A stretch of 64,000 nt of DNA from Streptomyces sp. MH60 (GTDB lineage Bacteria; Actinomycetota; Actinomycetes; Streptomycetales; Streptomycetaceae): NCBI RefSeq assembly GCF_002939385.1, contig NZ_MULI01000002.1, forward strand, positions 186,001 to 250,000. Reading direction: 5' to 3'. Below the pieces are notes generated by a model that made no database searches, was not told where the DNA came from, and worked only from the letters and a program-made list of their open reading frames with translations. This document shows, in pieces, positions 33,540-42,300 of the stretch. A program made the translations under genes and the position numbers. Within the stretch, counting starts at the first letter, position 1. Every line of letters starts with the position of its first letter.

Positions 33540-36488
33540 ATGAGCCGCTGGAACGGTCCGCTGTCCCGGCGGCGGAGCGCCGCGTCGTCGCGTGCGGTGC
33601 GACAGCGTGCCGGACGGGACACGACCGGGCGGGACACCGGGACCGGCGGGGGACGGGTGTCCCGGGTGCTGGTCGAGAACCACGGCGGCCTGCTGCTGCT
33701 CCGCCTGCCCACGGACGAGGTCCTGCATCCGGCGGACGTCGCCGACCTGGCCAGGACGCTCGGCGCGGACGAGGACGGCACCGTCACGATCGTCGCCGTC
33801 GCGGCGGCCGGAGCCGCGGAGGCGCTCTGGCCGCGGCTGAGCGAGACGCTGGACTCCCTTCGGGACGAGGGGACATCGTCCGTACGGCTGGTGATGTCCG
33901 ACGCCGGCACCGGCCACCCGGACCGTCCCGCACTGGCCCAGCAGATCGCCGACGCCTGGAAGATGACGGTCGAGGCACCCGACGGACCGGTGCTCGTGGT
34001 GCCCGGCGGCTCCGTCTTCGTACCACCCGGGCGCGGTGGTTGGCGTCGTTTCGCCCCGGACGGCGAGCCGGAGGAGCTTGGGCCGCGTGCCCCGGCCCCC
34101 GGCTGGCAGCCCGCGCTGCGACGCGCCCCGGCCCGTACGGCGGAGGGCTGTGTGGTCGACCAGATCCCGGCCGGCGTGGTGATCCGGCCCGCCGGGGCCA
34201 GCGCACCGAGGCCCGGCGACCTGTTCCACGCGATACCCATGGACCCGGGCCACCCGGCCGTGGTCGTCGGCGTGCCGTGGGGGGAGGACGTCGTGGCCAC
34301 CGACGTCGCCGAGGTCCTCGCCGCTCTGCCCGCCGTCGTCCGTCGTGGCGTGCGGCTCGCTCCCGGCGGGCGCCGTGACCTGCTGCGACTCGGCCAGTCG
34401 GTCGCCGGGCTCCTCAACGCCGAGGTCGAGGTCACCACCGGGCTGCCGCTGATCGCCACCGGCCAGCTGCTGGGCCGGTTCGGGATCCGGTCCGTGCTGT
34501 CCGGGCCGGACGGTGAACCGCGCTGGCTGCCCTTCGTGGACGCCGTGATGTGCCTGCCGTCCCGGGAGCCCGCCACGGCGGCCGGTGACCCGGAGCCCGG
34601 CGGGTCCGCCCGTCCCGTGCGGTCCACCGCACCCGCGCCCCGGCTGCTGTGGTGGTCCGGCCCCGCCCCGGAACTGGGCTTGTCCGAGAACGGTGTGGCC
34701 CGGCTCTCCGACGCCTGGCAGGCGGTAGCCACCCGGGCCGGGCTGTGGGTCGGACCCTCCGGTACGGACGCGCCGCGCACCGCCCGGCCGGTGAGCGTAG
34801 AGGGCCCGGTCGTCGAGATCGGCCGCGGCGGCGACCGGGTGGACGCCTCGCTCTGGCCCCTGCTCTCCGACCTCCTCGGTCGTCTCGCCCCCGACATTCG
34901 CTCCCGTACGACGCTCCACGTGCACGCCCGCACACCGGACGGCGGCCGGGCGCTGCGCGGCCTCGCCGCCGACCACGCTCTCCGGATGATCAGCTTCGCG
35001 CCGGCCACCGCCCCGCGTCCCGCACGACGCGCCCCGGCTCCGACCGTCACGGAGGCGGGAGCACGCACCGGCGCCGGGGCCCTCGGCCGGACTCCGGTGC
35101 CGTCTGCCGTCCCGACGTCCACCAGGCAGGCGAGCGCCCCCGGCTCACCGGAGCGGACACCGCTGCCCAGCCCCCCGCCCCCGTCCCCGGTCACGCCGGC
35201 CGTCGCGCCGGAACCGGCGGCAGCGGCCGCCACGGCTGTGTCCGGCGCAACGGCAGCGGCGCCGTCTTCTGCCACCCCCGACGTGCTGGCCACGCCCACG
35301 CAGCCTTCCGGAGAGCCCTCCGTGCCGCCCCCCGTACCCGCCCCGGCGCCCTCCGTCAGGCCCGCCGGGCTCTCCTCCGCCCTGCTCGCCCCGGACGTTG
35401 CCGCGAGCGGGGACAAGGGGACCGGCGGTACCGGTATCACGACGGAAACGCCCCAGCCCCGCAGGGCGGTGACCGAGAGCGGGGCTGCGGAGACCGGCGC
35501 GCCGCCCGCCCCGGTACCGGACGCCCCCCGCGCGCGGCCCGTGCCCACCGGTGCGCCCTCCGCACGCTCGGCCCCTCCGGTGCCGGACCCTGTGGGCGGT
35601 ACGGCCGCCGGGCAGCCTCCGGCGCGGCCCGACCCGGCACCCCGGCCGCGAGTCGAACCCGTCCCCGCGGCTCCGGCCCCCGCAGCCGCTGAGGCCGACA
35701 GGCCCGCCACCCGTACGGAGTCCGCCGCGCCGCGTGGGCCCTTGCCCCCGGTGCCGGTGGAGCCGCAGCACAGCAGCACGCCCGCGGAGCGTACGGAGTT
35801 CCGGCGGCTCGCGGAGTCGACCTGGGAGCGGCACAGCGCGGTCGTCAACCGCGCGCTGGCGGAGATGCCGGCCCTGCGCGGCGCGGAGCAGGAGACGGCC
35901 CGTACCGACCTGGTGGCCCTCCGGATGTACCTGGACAACGCCGAAGGCCCTCTCGATCACCGTGAGTTGGCGAAGTCGCTGCGCTCCGGCGAACCGCGCC
36001 TCGTGCCGTACGCCGGGTGCATGGCGTCCGCGCTCGCACGGCTGCCGTCGTACCGGGGGGTCGTCCTGCGCGGGCTCGGCGGCGTTGCCGGACCCGGTCG
36101 ACTGCGACCCGGTGACGTGGTGCGCGACGCAGCACCGGTGAGCGGGCTGCCGCTCGACCCCGCCGGGACGCAGCGGGTCGCCGGGGCGGGTTTCGCCATC
36201 TGGTCCACCACGGGCCGCCGGGTCCGGCGGCTGCTGGACGGAGACGAGCAGATCGTCTTCGCCCCCGGAACCGCCTACCGGGTCCTCGCCGTCCGTACGG
36301 ACGGCGCCGGCCCGTTGATCATGCTGCGCCAGATACGCAGCCCGGACACCGCGTCCGTCCTCCTGGAGGACGCCGACGAGACCGCGCTGGAGCGCCTGAA
36401 CCAAGCTCTGTCAGGCCGGACGGCGCCCGGAACGGGCGACTGGCCGGACCGCTGCGCGGGTCCTCTGGGCGGCATCGGTGTCCTCTGA
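33540..36488 (+). CDS. Large T7SS-locus protein with C-terminal ADP-ribosyltransferase-like domain
   Basis: 982 residues from the ATG at 33540, which is preceded by GGAGGG; the frame is open to 33369 but the extra 57 residues are Arg-rich and unlikely. Residues about 40-480 contain two or three repeats of an alpha/beta unit ('LVENHGGLLLLRLP', 'VLVVPGGSVFVPP', 'DLLRLGQSVAGLLNAEVEV'). Residues 500-760 are Ala/Pro/Thr linker. Residues 765-970 are folded, with 'YRGVVLRGL' (838-846), 'FAIWSTTGRRV' (W888, S889) and 'DEQIVFAPGTAYRVLAV' (from 902). The order R...S...E and the closing strand match arginine-type ADP-ribosyltransferases. The catalytic Glu seems to be Gln904, so activity is doubtful. No signal peptide. 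It may be a second effector or a structural partner of the giant protein. Confidence 0.75.
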   Translation: MSRWNGPLSRRRSAASSRAVRQRAGRDTTGRDTGTGGGRVSRVLVENHGGLLLLRLPTDEVLHPADVADLARTLGADEDGTVTIVAVAAAGAAEALWPRLSETLDSLRDEGTSSVRLVMSDAGTGHPDRPALAQQIADAWKMTVEAPDGPVLVVPGGSVFVPPGRGGWRRFAPDGEPEELGPRAPAPGWQPALRRAPARTAEGCVVDQIPAGVVIRPAGASAPRPGDLFHAIPMDPGHPAVVVGVPWGEDVVATDVAEVLAALPAVVRRGVRLAPGGRRDLLRLGQSVAGLLNAEVEVTTGLPLIATGQLLGRFGIRSVLSGPDGEPRWLPFVDAVMCLPSREPATAAGDPEPGGSARPVRSTAPAPRLLWWSGPAPELGLSENGVARLSDAWQAVATRAGLWVGPSGTDAPRTARPVSVEGPVVEIGRGGDRVDASLWPLLSDLLGRLAPDIRSRTTLHVHARTPDGGRALRGLAADHALRMISFAPATAPRPARRAPAPTVTEAGARTGAGALGRTPVPSAVPTSTRQASAPGSPERTPLPSPPPPSPVTPAVAPEPAAAAATAVSGATAAAPSSATPDVLATPTQPSGEPSVPPPVPAPAPSVRPAGLSSALLAPDVAASGDKGTGGTGITTETPQPRRAVTESGAAETGAPPAPVPDAPRARPVPTGAPSARSAPPVPDPVGGTAAGQPPARPDPAPRPRVEPVPAAPAPAAAEADRPATRTESAAPRGPLPPVPVEPQHSSTPAERTEFRRLAESTWERHSAVVNRALAEMPALRGAEQETARTDLVALRMYLDNAEGPLDHRELAKSLRSGEPRLVPYAGCMASALARLPSYRGVVLRGLGGVAGPGRLRPGDVVRDAAPVSGLPLDPAGTQRVAGAGFAIWSTTGRRVRRLLDGDEQIVFAPGTAYRVLAVRTDGAGPLIMLRQIRSPDTASVLLEDADETALERLNQALSGRTAPGTGDWPDRCAGPLGGIGVL

Positions 36489-36536
36489 CGGCCGGCGGGC
36501 CACCTCCCCGCACACCCACCTCGACAAGGAGCTGTT

Positions 36537-37907
36537 ATGCCCCATCAGCACGATCCCCCGGCGGGGGAGAGGCCGTCGTCCGTCTCCGTCCGCCGTGCGG
36601 TGTCCGTACCGCCGCCGGACCAGGGGCCGGGCGCGGACCTCGGTCCCCGTTCCCCGGGTGCCGCGGCCCCGGACCCGATAACGTCCGGCTCCACGGCCAC
36701 AGGCGCCGCGGAGCCATCGGCTCCGCCGGGCCCCGCCACGATGTCCGCCGACCCCGCCTCGGGTACATCGGAATCCGCCGCGACCGCTGCGGTCACCGCG
36801 CCGACGCCGGACGGGCCCGCCCGCAGACGGTTCTTCGGGGTGCGCTCGCGCTCCGAGAGCACCGAACCCGCCCCGGAGGCGGCCGATCCCGCACGGGCCG
36901 AGGGCACGCGGCCCGAGCAGTCCACGGCCGCCGAGGAGCCCGACAACGACGGCCGGTCGGGGCTGCTCTTCGCGTCGGACCACGACCACCCGGACGGCCC
37001 GGGCCCGGACGAGGCGAGCCCGGGACGCCCGCACGGCCCCATGATCGCCGCGGCCGCCCTCGCGGGAGCGGTGCTCATCGGTGTACCGATCATCGTCTTC
37101 GTCGGTACGAGCGACGACGACCGCCCCACGGAGCAGTCGGTCAGCTCGAAGCCCCTGGGCGGCGAGCCTCTCGAACCCAACATGTCCGATGACAAGCCGC
37201 CCGCCGACTACGTGGCGGAGTCGCCGTCCCCGAGTGCTTCCCCGAGCACCGCCAGGAAGACAGCGCCCGAGGCGGTCGCCGAGGTGAGGAAGGTCCCTGC
37301 CGCCGACACGGAGCGGGCACCCGCGAAGGCGGAGTCGGCGGCGCCCGGGAAGGCGGAGTCGGCGGCGCCCCGGAAGGAGACCGAGAAGCCGGCCCCACCC
37401 ACCCGCCGGCAGATGGCCAACGCCCTGTCCGGCAAGGCCAACGTCATGTTGAAGAACCAGCTGACCGGCTTCTGCGTCGACGTCCCCGGCGAAGGCAAGG
37501 GGAAGCCCGCCGGTGCGCTCAAGCAGGGCACGTGCAGGGCCACGACCGCGGACAACCAGCTCTACGACCTGAAGGTGGTGAGCAAGGACGGCGGACCGCA
37601 GGGATCGAGCCTGTTCGTGATCAAGAACCGCAAGAGCGGGCTCTGCCTCGACCTGTCGTACTACAAGGCCGTCAAGCCCGGTTCGAAGATCATGGAATAC
37701 CACTGCAACAGTACGACCGCGGACAACCAGCTCTGGTGGCTGGATCCCAACGAGTACGGGAACCGCGTCCGTAACGTCGTGAGCAACAACCTGTGCATGG
37801 GCGTGGCAGGTGGCGACCGCTCCGAACTCGATGCCGCGCTGCAGTTGCAGACCTGCAGCGGCAAGGAGTTCAGCTCCCAGCGCTGGATGGTCAGCCAGCT
37901 CGGGTAG
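36537..37907 (+). CDS. Membrane-anchored ricin-type lectin protein
   Basis: 456 residues, ATG with AAGGAG upstream. A disordered cytoplasmic part of about 165 residues comes first. One transmembrane helix follows ('IAAAALAGAVLIGVPIIVFVG', about 167-189), then an extracellular Pro/Ser/Lys/Ala-rich stalk to about 300. A C-terminal ricin B (beta-trefoil) domain has the three expected repeats: 'TADNQLYDL', 'TADNQLWWL' and 'SSQRWMV'. Six Cys residues fit disulphides in an exported lectin. There is no cleavable signal; the helix acts as an anchor. It closes the ESX locus and ends just before a strong hairpin. It could bind cell-wall or surface glycans near the secretion site (inference). Confidence 0.85.
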   Translation: MPHQHDPPAGERPSSVSVRRAVSVPPPDQGPGADLGPRSPGAAAPDPITSGSTATGAAEPSAPPGPATMSADPASGTSESAATAAVTAPTPDGPARRRFFGVRSRSESTEPAPEAADPARAEGTRPEQSTAAEEPDNDGRSGLLFASDHDHPDGPGPDEASPGRPHGPMIAAAALAGAVLIGVPIIVFVGTSDDDRPTEQSVSSKPLGGEPLEPNMSDDKPPADYVAESPSPSASPSTARKTAPEAVAEVRKVPAADTERAPAKAESAAPGKAESAAPRKETEKPAPPTRRQMANALSGKANVMLKNQLTGFCVDVPGEGKGKPAGALKQGTCRATTADNQLYDLKVVSKDGGPQGSSLFVIKNRKSGLCLDLSYYKAVKPGSKIMEYHCNSTTADNQLWWLDPNEYGNRVRNVVSNNLCMGVAGGDRSELDAALQLQTCSGKEFSSQRWMVSQLG

Positions 37908-37954
37908 GCGCGAGCCCTGTTGACTGGTCCTGGGAGCGGCAGGGCAGACACGTC

Positions 37955-38002
37955 GGATCGGCTGCTTGCGACGCCCAGCCGGGCACCCCAAGCAGCCGAT
38001 CC
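37955..38002. terminator. Strong hairpin after the ricin-lectin gene
   Basis: A perfect 13-base inverted repeat (GGATCGGCTGCTT / AAGCAGCCGATCC) has a 22-base loop that can itself pair (GCCC...GGGC). It begins 48 bases after the lectin stop and ends before the convergent lipoprotein gene. It most likely terminates the ESX operon. Confidence 0.75.
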
Positions 38003-38178
38003 CCCCAGGCCGCGGAGCGTGGCGCACGGCCCTGACGGCGGAGAGCCACCGCTTCACGTCTGCGGACGGGGCACCACGGGCACACGCCTACTCACGAATC
38101 GTTCGGGTTTCCGAAGCACCTCGGGACTCGTGCGAGGAACATGGCGCCGGGGTCCCTCGACCGACGTTGTCGGCCCTG

Positions 38179-38988
38179 TCAGCGACCCTCCGTCCGCTCG
38201 AGCGGAGGAAGTCCGTCGCACAGGACCGAGGGGAAGGCGGGTTCGATGCGGTACACGTCGGTGCATCCGCCCTTCGCGCTGCGGGCGACCGGTCTCCAGC
38301 CCGACGTCTCGGCCCGGAAGAACCAGCGGTCACGGAGACTCGCCCCGCAGCCGGGGCCGGTGCCCTCGGGGCAGGCCGGGCCCATGCGCGAGGAGACGTC
38401 GAACACCAGCCACTTCCCGTCGCAACGCTCCTCGCCGCGGGAGGTGTGGTTCGGTACGTCGAGCGCCATGACCGCCTGGTCGTAGGAGGCGGGCGTGCAG
38501 CCGGTGGGCGCGGGGTGGCAGCCGAGTTCGCCGCAGAGGCGCAAGTCCGGCAGGTGGGCGCCGTCCGCGGTGAACACGGTGTGGGTGTCCATGGCGAGTT
38601 CGCGGTTGCCGAGCGGGGACGGCAGTCGCACCTTCGCCGTGGCTGTCGCGGTCGTGCGGCACTCGGCGTGCGGGGCGCCGCCCGTGAGGGCGGAGAACGT
38701 CACCTGCACCCACACGGTGCGGTCCGAGGCGTCGGTGACGGTCGCCTTCAGATCGCGTGCGCACGTCTTCCCGCCGCCGGGCACCTCGGCATCGACGCTG
38801 AGCGTGCGCCGGTCCTCGGCGAGTCGGGCGGCCGTCACCCGGAATGGGGCGAACGTCTGCCAGCGCGCCGGCTCTGTCGGAGTCGCCGTGCCGCCGGTAC
38901 CGGCCCGGCCGGTCCCGCAGGCACCGAGCAGCAGCACGCCGACGGCGCTCAGCACGACCACCGTAACCAGTGATCTTGTACGTCGCAT
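38179..38988 (-). CDS. Secreted lipoprotein, unknown function
   Basis: 269 residues; ATG with a GGGGGGA site about ten bases upstream. A basic N-terminus and hydrophobic core end in the lipobox 'LLLGAC' (Cys 24), so it is a lipid-anchored exported protein. The mature part has eight or more Cys residues in pairs ('CGELGCHPAPTGC', 'CPEGTGPGC'), suggesting a disulphide-bonded beta-rich fold. No enzyme motif was recognised. It is divergent from the NRPS gene across a 385-bp gap that contains a palindrome and a strong promoter, so it may be co-regulated with that cluster; it could equally be the last gene outside it. Confidence 0.8.
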   Translation of the reverse strand: MRRTRSLVTVVVLSAVGVLLLGACGTGRAGTGGTATPTEPARWQTFAPFRVTAARLAEDRRTLSVDAEVPGGGKTCARDLKATVTDASDRTVWVQVTFSALTGGAPHAECRTTATATAKVRLPSPLGNRELAMDTHTVFTADGAHLPDLRLCGELGCHPAPTGCTPASYDQAVMALDVPNHTSRGEERCDGKWLVFDVSSRMGPACPEGTGPGCGASLRDRWFFRAETSGWRPVARSAKGGCTDVYRIEPAFPSVLCDGLPPLERTEGR

Positions 38989-39088
38989 GTGTTCCGATCC
39001 CCCCGGTGATTGTGGTCCTGAGGCCACTGTAGGGCGATGCGTGCACGTCGAATCAGGGTCGTCGAGAGTCGTGCAAAAGGGTCTGATG

Positions 39089-39106
39089 TGCGCAGAATTC
39101 TGCGCA
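39089..39106. promoter_or_regulatory. 18-bp perfect palindrome, probable operator
   Basis: TGCGCAGAATTCTGCGCA reads the same on both strands without mismatch. It lies 43 bases upstream of the -35 element of the NRPS promoter and 101 bases from the start of the divergent lipoprotein gene, a natural place for a dimeric regulator controlling either or both. No regulator gene lies inside the cluster. Confidence 0.65.
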
Positions 39107-39148
39107 GGAGACCGACCGCCGGCCAGAGGGGTGTGGCGTGGGTCACTG

Positions 39149-39178
39149 TTGACCTGGTGATCGACTCGCAATTAATAT
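39149..39178 (+). promoter_or_regulatory. Near-consensus promoter for the NRPS operon
   Basis: TTGACC (39149-39154), an 18-base spacer and TAATAT (39173-39178) make the best sigma-70-type promoter in the window, in an unusually AT-rich stretch. Transcription would start near 39185, leaving a leader of roughly 190 bases before the GTG at 39374. The 38989-39373 gap otherwise holds only the palindrome. Confidence 0.75.
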
Positions 39179-39373
39179 CAGCGGAAATAAATCGCCGCCG
39201 CGATGGACGGAAAAAGCGGACACTTCCCTGATTATTCCTCCGAATTGTATCCCGAGTGCCTTTGGTGCAGTAAATGCGGAGCTGTGGAAGGAATGGCTGC
39301 GCGGGGGCAGATATTCACGTCGAGAGTGCCAGTGCATGTTTCCGTCCCTTTTGTTTCGTGTGAAGGGTGGTCC

Positions 39374-42300
39374 GTGTCTCCTCCCCGCATCGAAGTTCCC
39401 CGACCTTCCGGCGAAAGGACGCCTCCCGCGCCGCTGTCCCTGGCGCAGGAGCGACTGTGGGTCATGGCACGCATGGGCGCAGACGCCAGTGCCGCCTACA
39501 ACGAGCCGATGCCCTTCGACATCCGCGGGGCCCTCGACCGGGACCTGCTCGTGCGGGCGCTGCATCTGCTCGCGGCCCGGCACGAGGCGCTACGCACCCG
39601 GCTGGTGCCCTCCGGCGGCTCGGCGCTCCAGGTCGTCGACCCGCCCGGGACCGGGTTCCGGGTGACGGTCGAGGATCTGACGCGGCGGCCCGACGCGGCC
39701 GAGCGGTTCACCCGCATCCGGCACGCGGTGGAAGGCGCCCCGTTCCGGCTGGGCGAGGAACCCATGGTGCGCGGCTGTCTGGTGAAGCTCCGAACGGACC
39801 ACCACGTACTGCTCCTGACGGCCCATCACATCGTCTTCGACGGCTGGTCCCGTTCGCTGCTCCTGCGTGAACTGGGCCAGGTGTACACCGCGCTCCAAGA
39901 GGAGCGGGACGCCGCACTGCCGGAACTGACCTGGCAGTACAGCGACTACACCCGCTGGCAGTGGGAGTGGATGTCGGGAGCGGACCCCGCCGCGCACGCG
40001 GAGTACTGGGCCGGCGCGCTGGCGGGCGCTCCGGCCGTGCTCTCCGTGCCCACCGACCGGCCCCGCCCGCCCGAACAGGTCTTCCGTGGCGACCGGGTCA
40101 CCGTGACCGTCGACGAGGATCTGACGAGGGCCTTGCGCGACCTCGCCGCGGACCACGGTGTTTCCCTGTACGCGACCGTTCTGACGGGTTGGTCCGTGCT
40201 CCTCTCGCTGCTGTCGGGGCAGGACGACATCGTTGTCGGGGCCCCCACCTCGAACCGCCGCCGCGGTGATGTGGAGGGCCTGATCGGCCTCTTCGTCAAC
40301 ACGCTCGCCCTGCGCGCAGACCTGTCCGGCTCACCTCGTGTCGCCGACGCCCTCAAGCGGGTCAACCAGCGGGTTCGGAACGCTCTCCGCCATGTCGACC
40401 TGCCGTTCGAGCGGGTGGTGGAAGTGGTCAACCCACCGCGCAGCCCCGCCCACACGGCGTTGTTCCAGACCATGTTCGCCTGGGTCCCCTCCATGCGGAG
40501 GGAACTGGAACTCCCCGGTCTGGACGTGGAGTTGCGGCAGGACGCCGCCCACGTGCCGGCGAAGTTCGACATGGTCCTGGCGCTGGCCGACGAGGGACCA
40601 CGGCTCACCGGGGAGCTCGACTACGCGGTGTCACTCTTCGACCGGACGACCGTCGAACGGTACGTACGCCAGTTCTTACGTGTGCTGCATCTGATGACCC
40701 GGCAGCCCGGAGCGAAGATCGCCGATCTGACCCTGCTGCACGGTGACGAACAGCGCGAACTCCTCGTCGCCCTCAGCACAGGACCCGCCGCCCGTGAGCC
40801 GGACTCACCGGTACCGGCGGGCCTGCTGGAGCGGTTCGCCGAACAGGTACGGACACGGCCGCGGCAGCCCGCCGTGGTGGCCGGGGACACGGTGCTGGAC
40901 TACCGGACGCTGGACCGCCGGGCCAACCGGCTCGCGCACGCGTTGACCGCTCGCGGCGCCGGACCCGATCGCGTGGTCGGCCTGCACGCCGGCCGCACGG
41001 CCGACCTCGTCGTCGGCGTGCTCGGCATCCTCAAGGCCGGCGCCGCCTACCTTCCCCTGGACCCCGGCCAGCCCCCGGAGCGCCTCACCGCCATGGCGGA
41101 CGACGCCGCGCCGGTCCTGGTGCTGACCGACGGGGAGGGCACGCCGGGCGACGACCGGCAGCCGTGGGAGAACCTGGCGAAGGTCGAGGCAGAGGGAGCG
41201 CACGAGGAAGCACCGGAGGTGGGTGCGGACCCCGCCCGGCTCGCCTACGTCATCTACACCTCGGGATCGACCGGCCGTCCCAAGGGCGTTGCGGTCACGC
41301 ACGGCAGCGTGGTCAATCTCTTCGACCACTGGCGCGACCTCATGGGGGACGCGCCCGGCGAGGCGGCGTCGGCCTGGTCCAGCATCGGCTTCGACGCGTC
41401 GGTGCACGAACTCCTCGTACCGCTGACCACCGGAGCCGTGCTCCACCTCGTCCCCGACGAACTCCGCGGTGACCCCCGGGCCCTCATGGCGTGGCTGCGC
41501 GAGCACCGGGTCACCCAGGCGTTCCTGCCGCCCTCCTACGTCCTGTGGGCCGACGAGGACCCGGCCGCTCGCCTGGCCGGACTGAGCCTGCGCCAGCTCC
41601 TCACCGGGGTGGAGTCCCTGCCCGAGCGGGCTCTGTACCGCATGCGTGAGTGCCTTCCCGGCCTGCGCATCTGCTTCGGCTACGGCCCGACCGAGGCGAC
41701 GCTCTACTCCACCGCCTACACCGATCCGGGGCCCTACGAGCGGCCCTGCCCGATCGGACGGCCGCTGCGCGGCACCCGCCTGTACCTGCTCGACGACCGT
41801 ATGCGCCCGGTCCCGGTGGGGGTCGTCGGTGAGGTCTACCTGGGCGGCGCGAGCCTCGCCCGCGGATACCTGAACCGCCCGGACCTCACCGACGAGGCGT
41901 TCGTCCCCGACCCCTTCGTCCCCGGAGAGCGCGTCTACCGCACCGGCGACCTGGCGCGCTGGCTGCCGGACGGCAACGCCGCGTACGCCGGCCGCCGCGA
42001 CGACCAGCTCAAGCTGCGCGGCTTCCGCATCGAACCCGGTGAGGTCGAGGCGGCCCTGCTCGCGGTCCCCGGCGTCCGGGAGGCCGTGGTGCTCGCCGAC
42101 CGCGACACACCCGGCGGCCCGCACCTCGTCGCCGGCGTGGGCTGCGACGAGGGGACCACGCGCACGGCGTACGAGTGGCGCGCGGCCCTCCGGGACCACC
42201 TGCCCGACTACATGATCCCGGTGGTGGTGGCCGAGTTCCCGCGCCTGCCGTTGAACCGCAGCGGCAAGGTGGACCGGCCCGCGGTGCTGCGCGCCGCAGC

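Noticed and set aside
39203..39373. Earlier ATG for the first NRPS
   Set aside because: The 57 extra codons lie in AT-rich leader sequence with poor codon bias; GTG 39374 has a ribosome site and correct spacing to the C domain.
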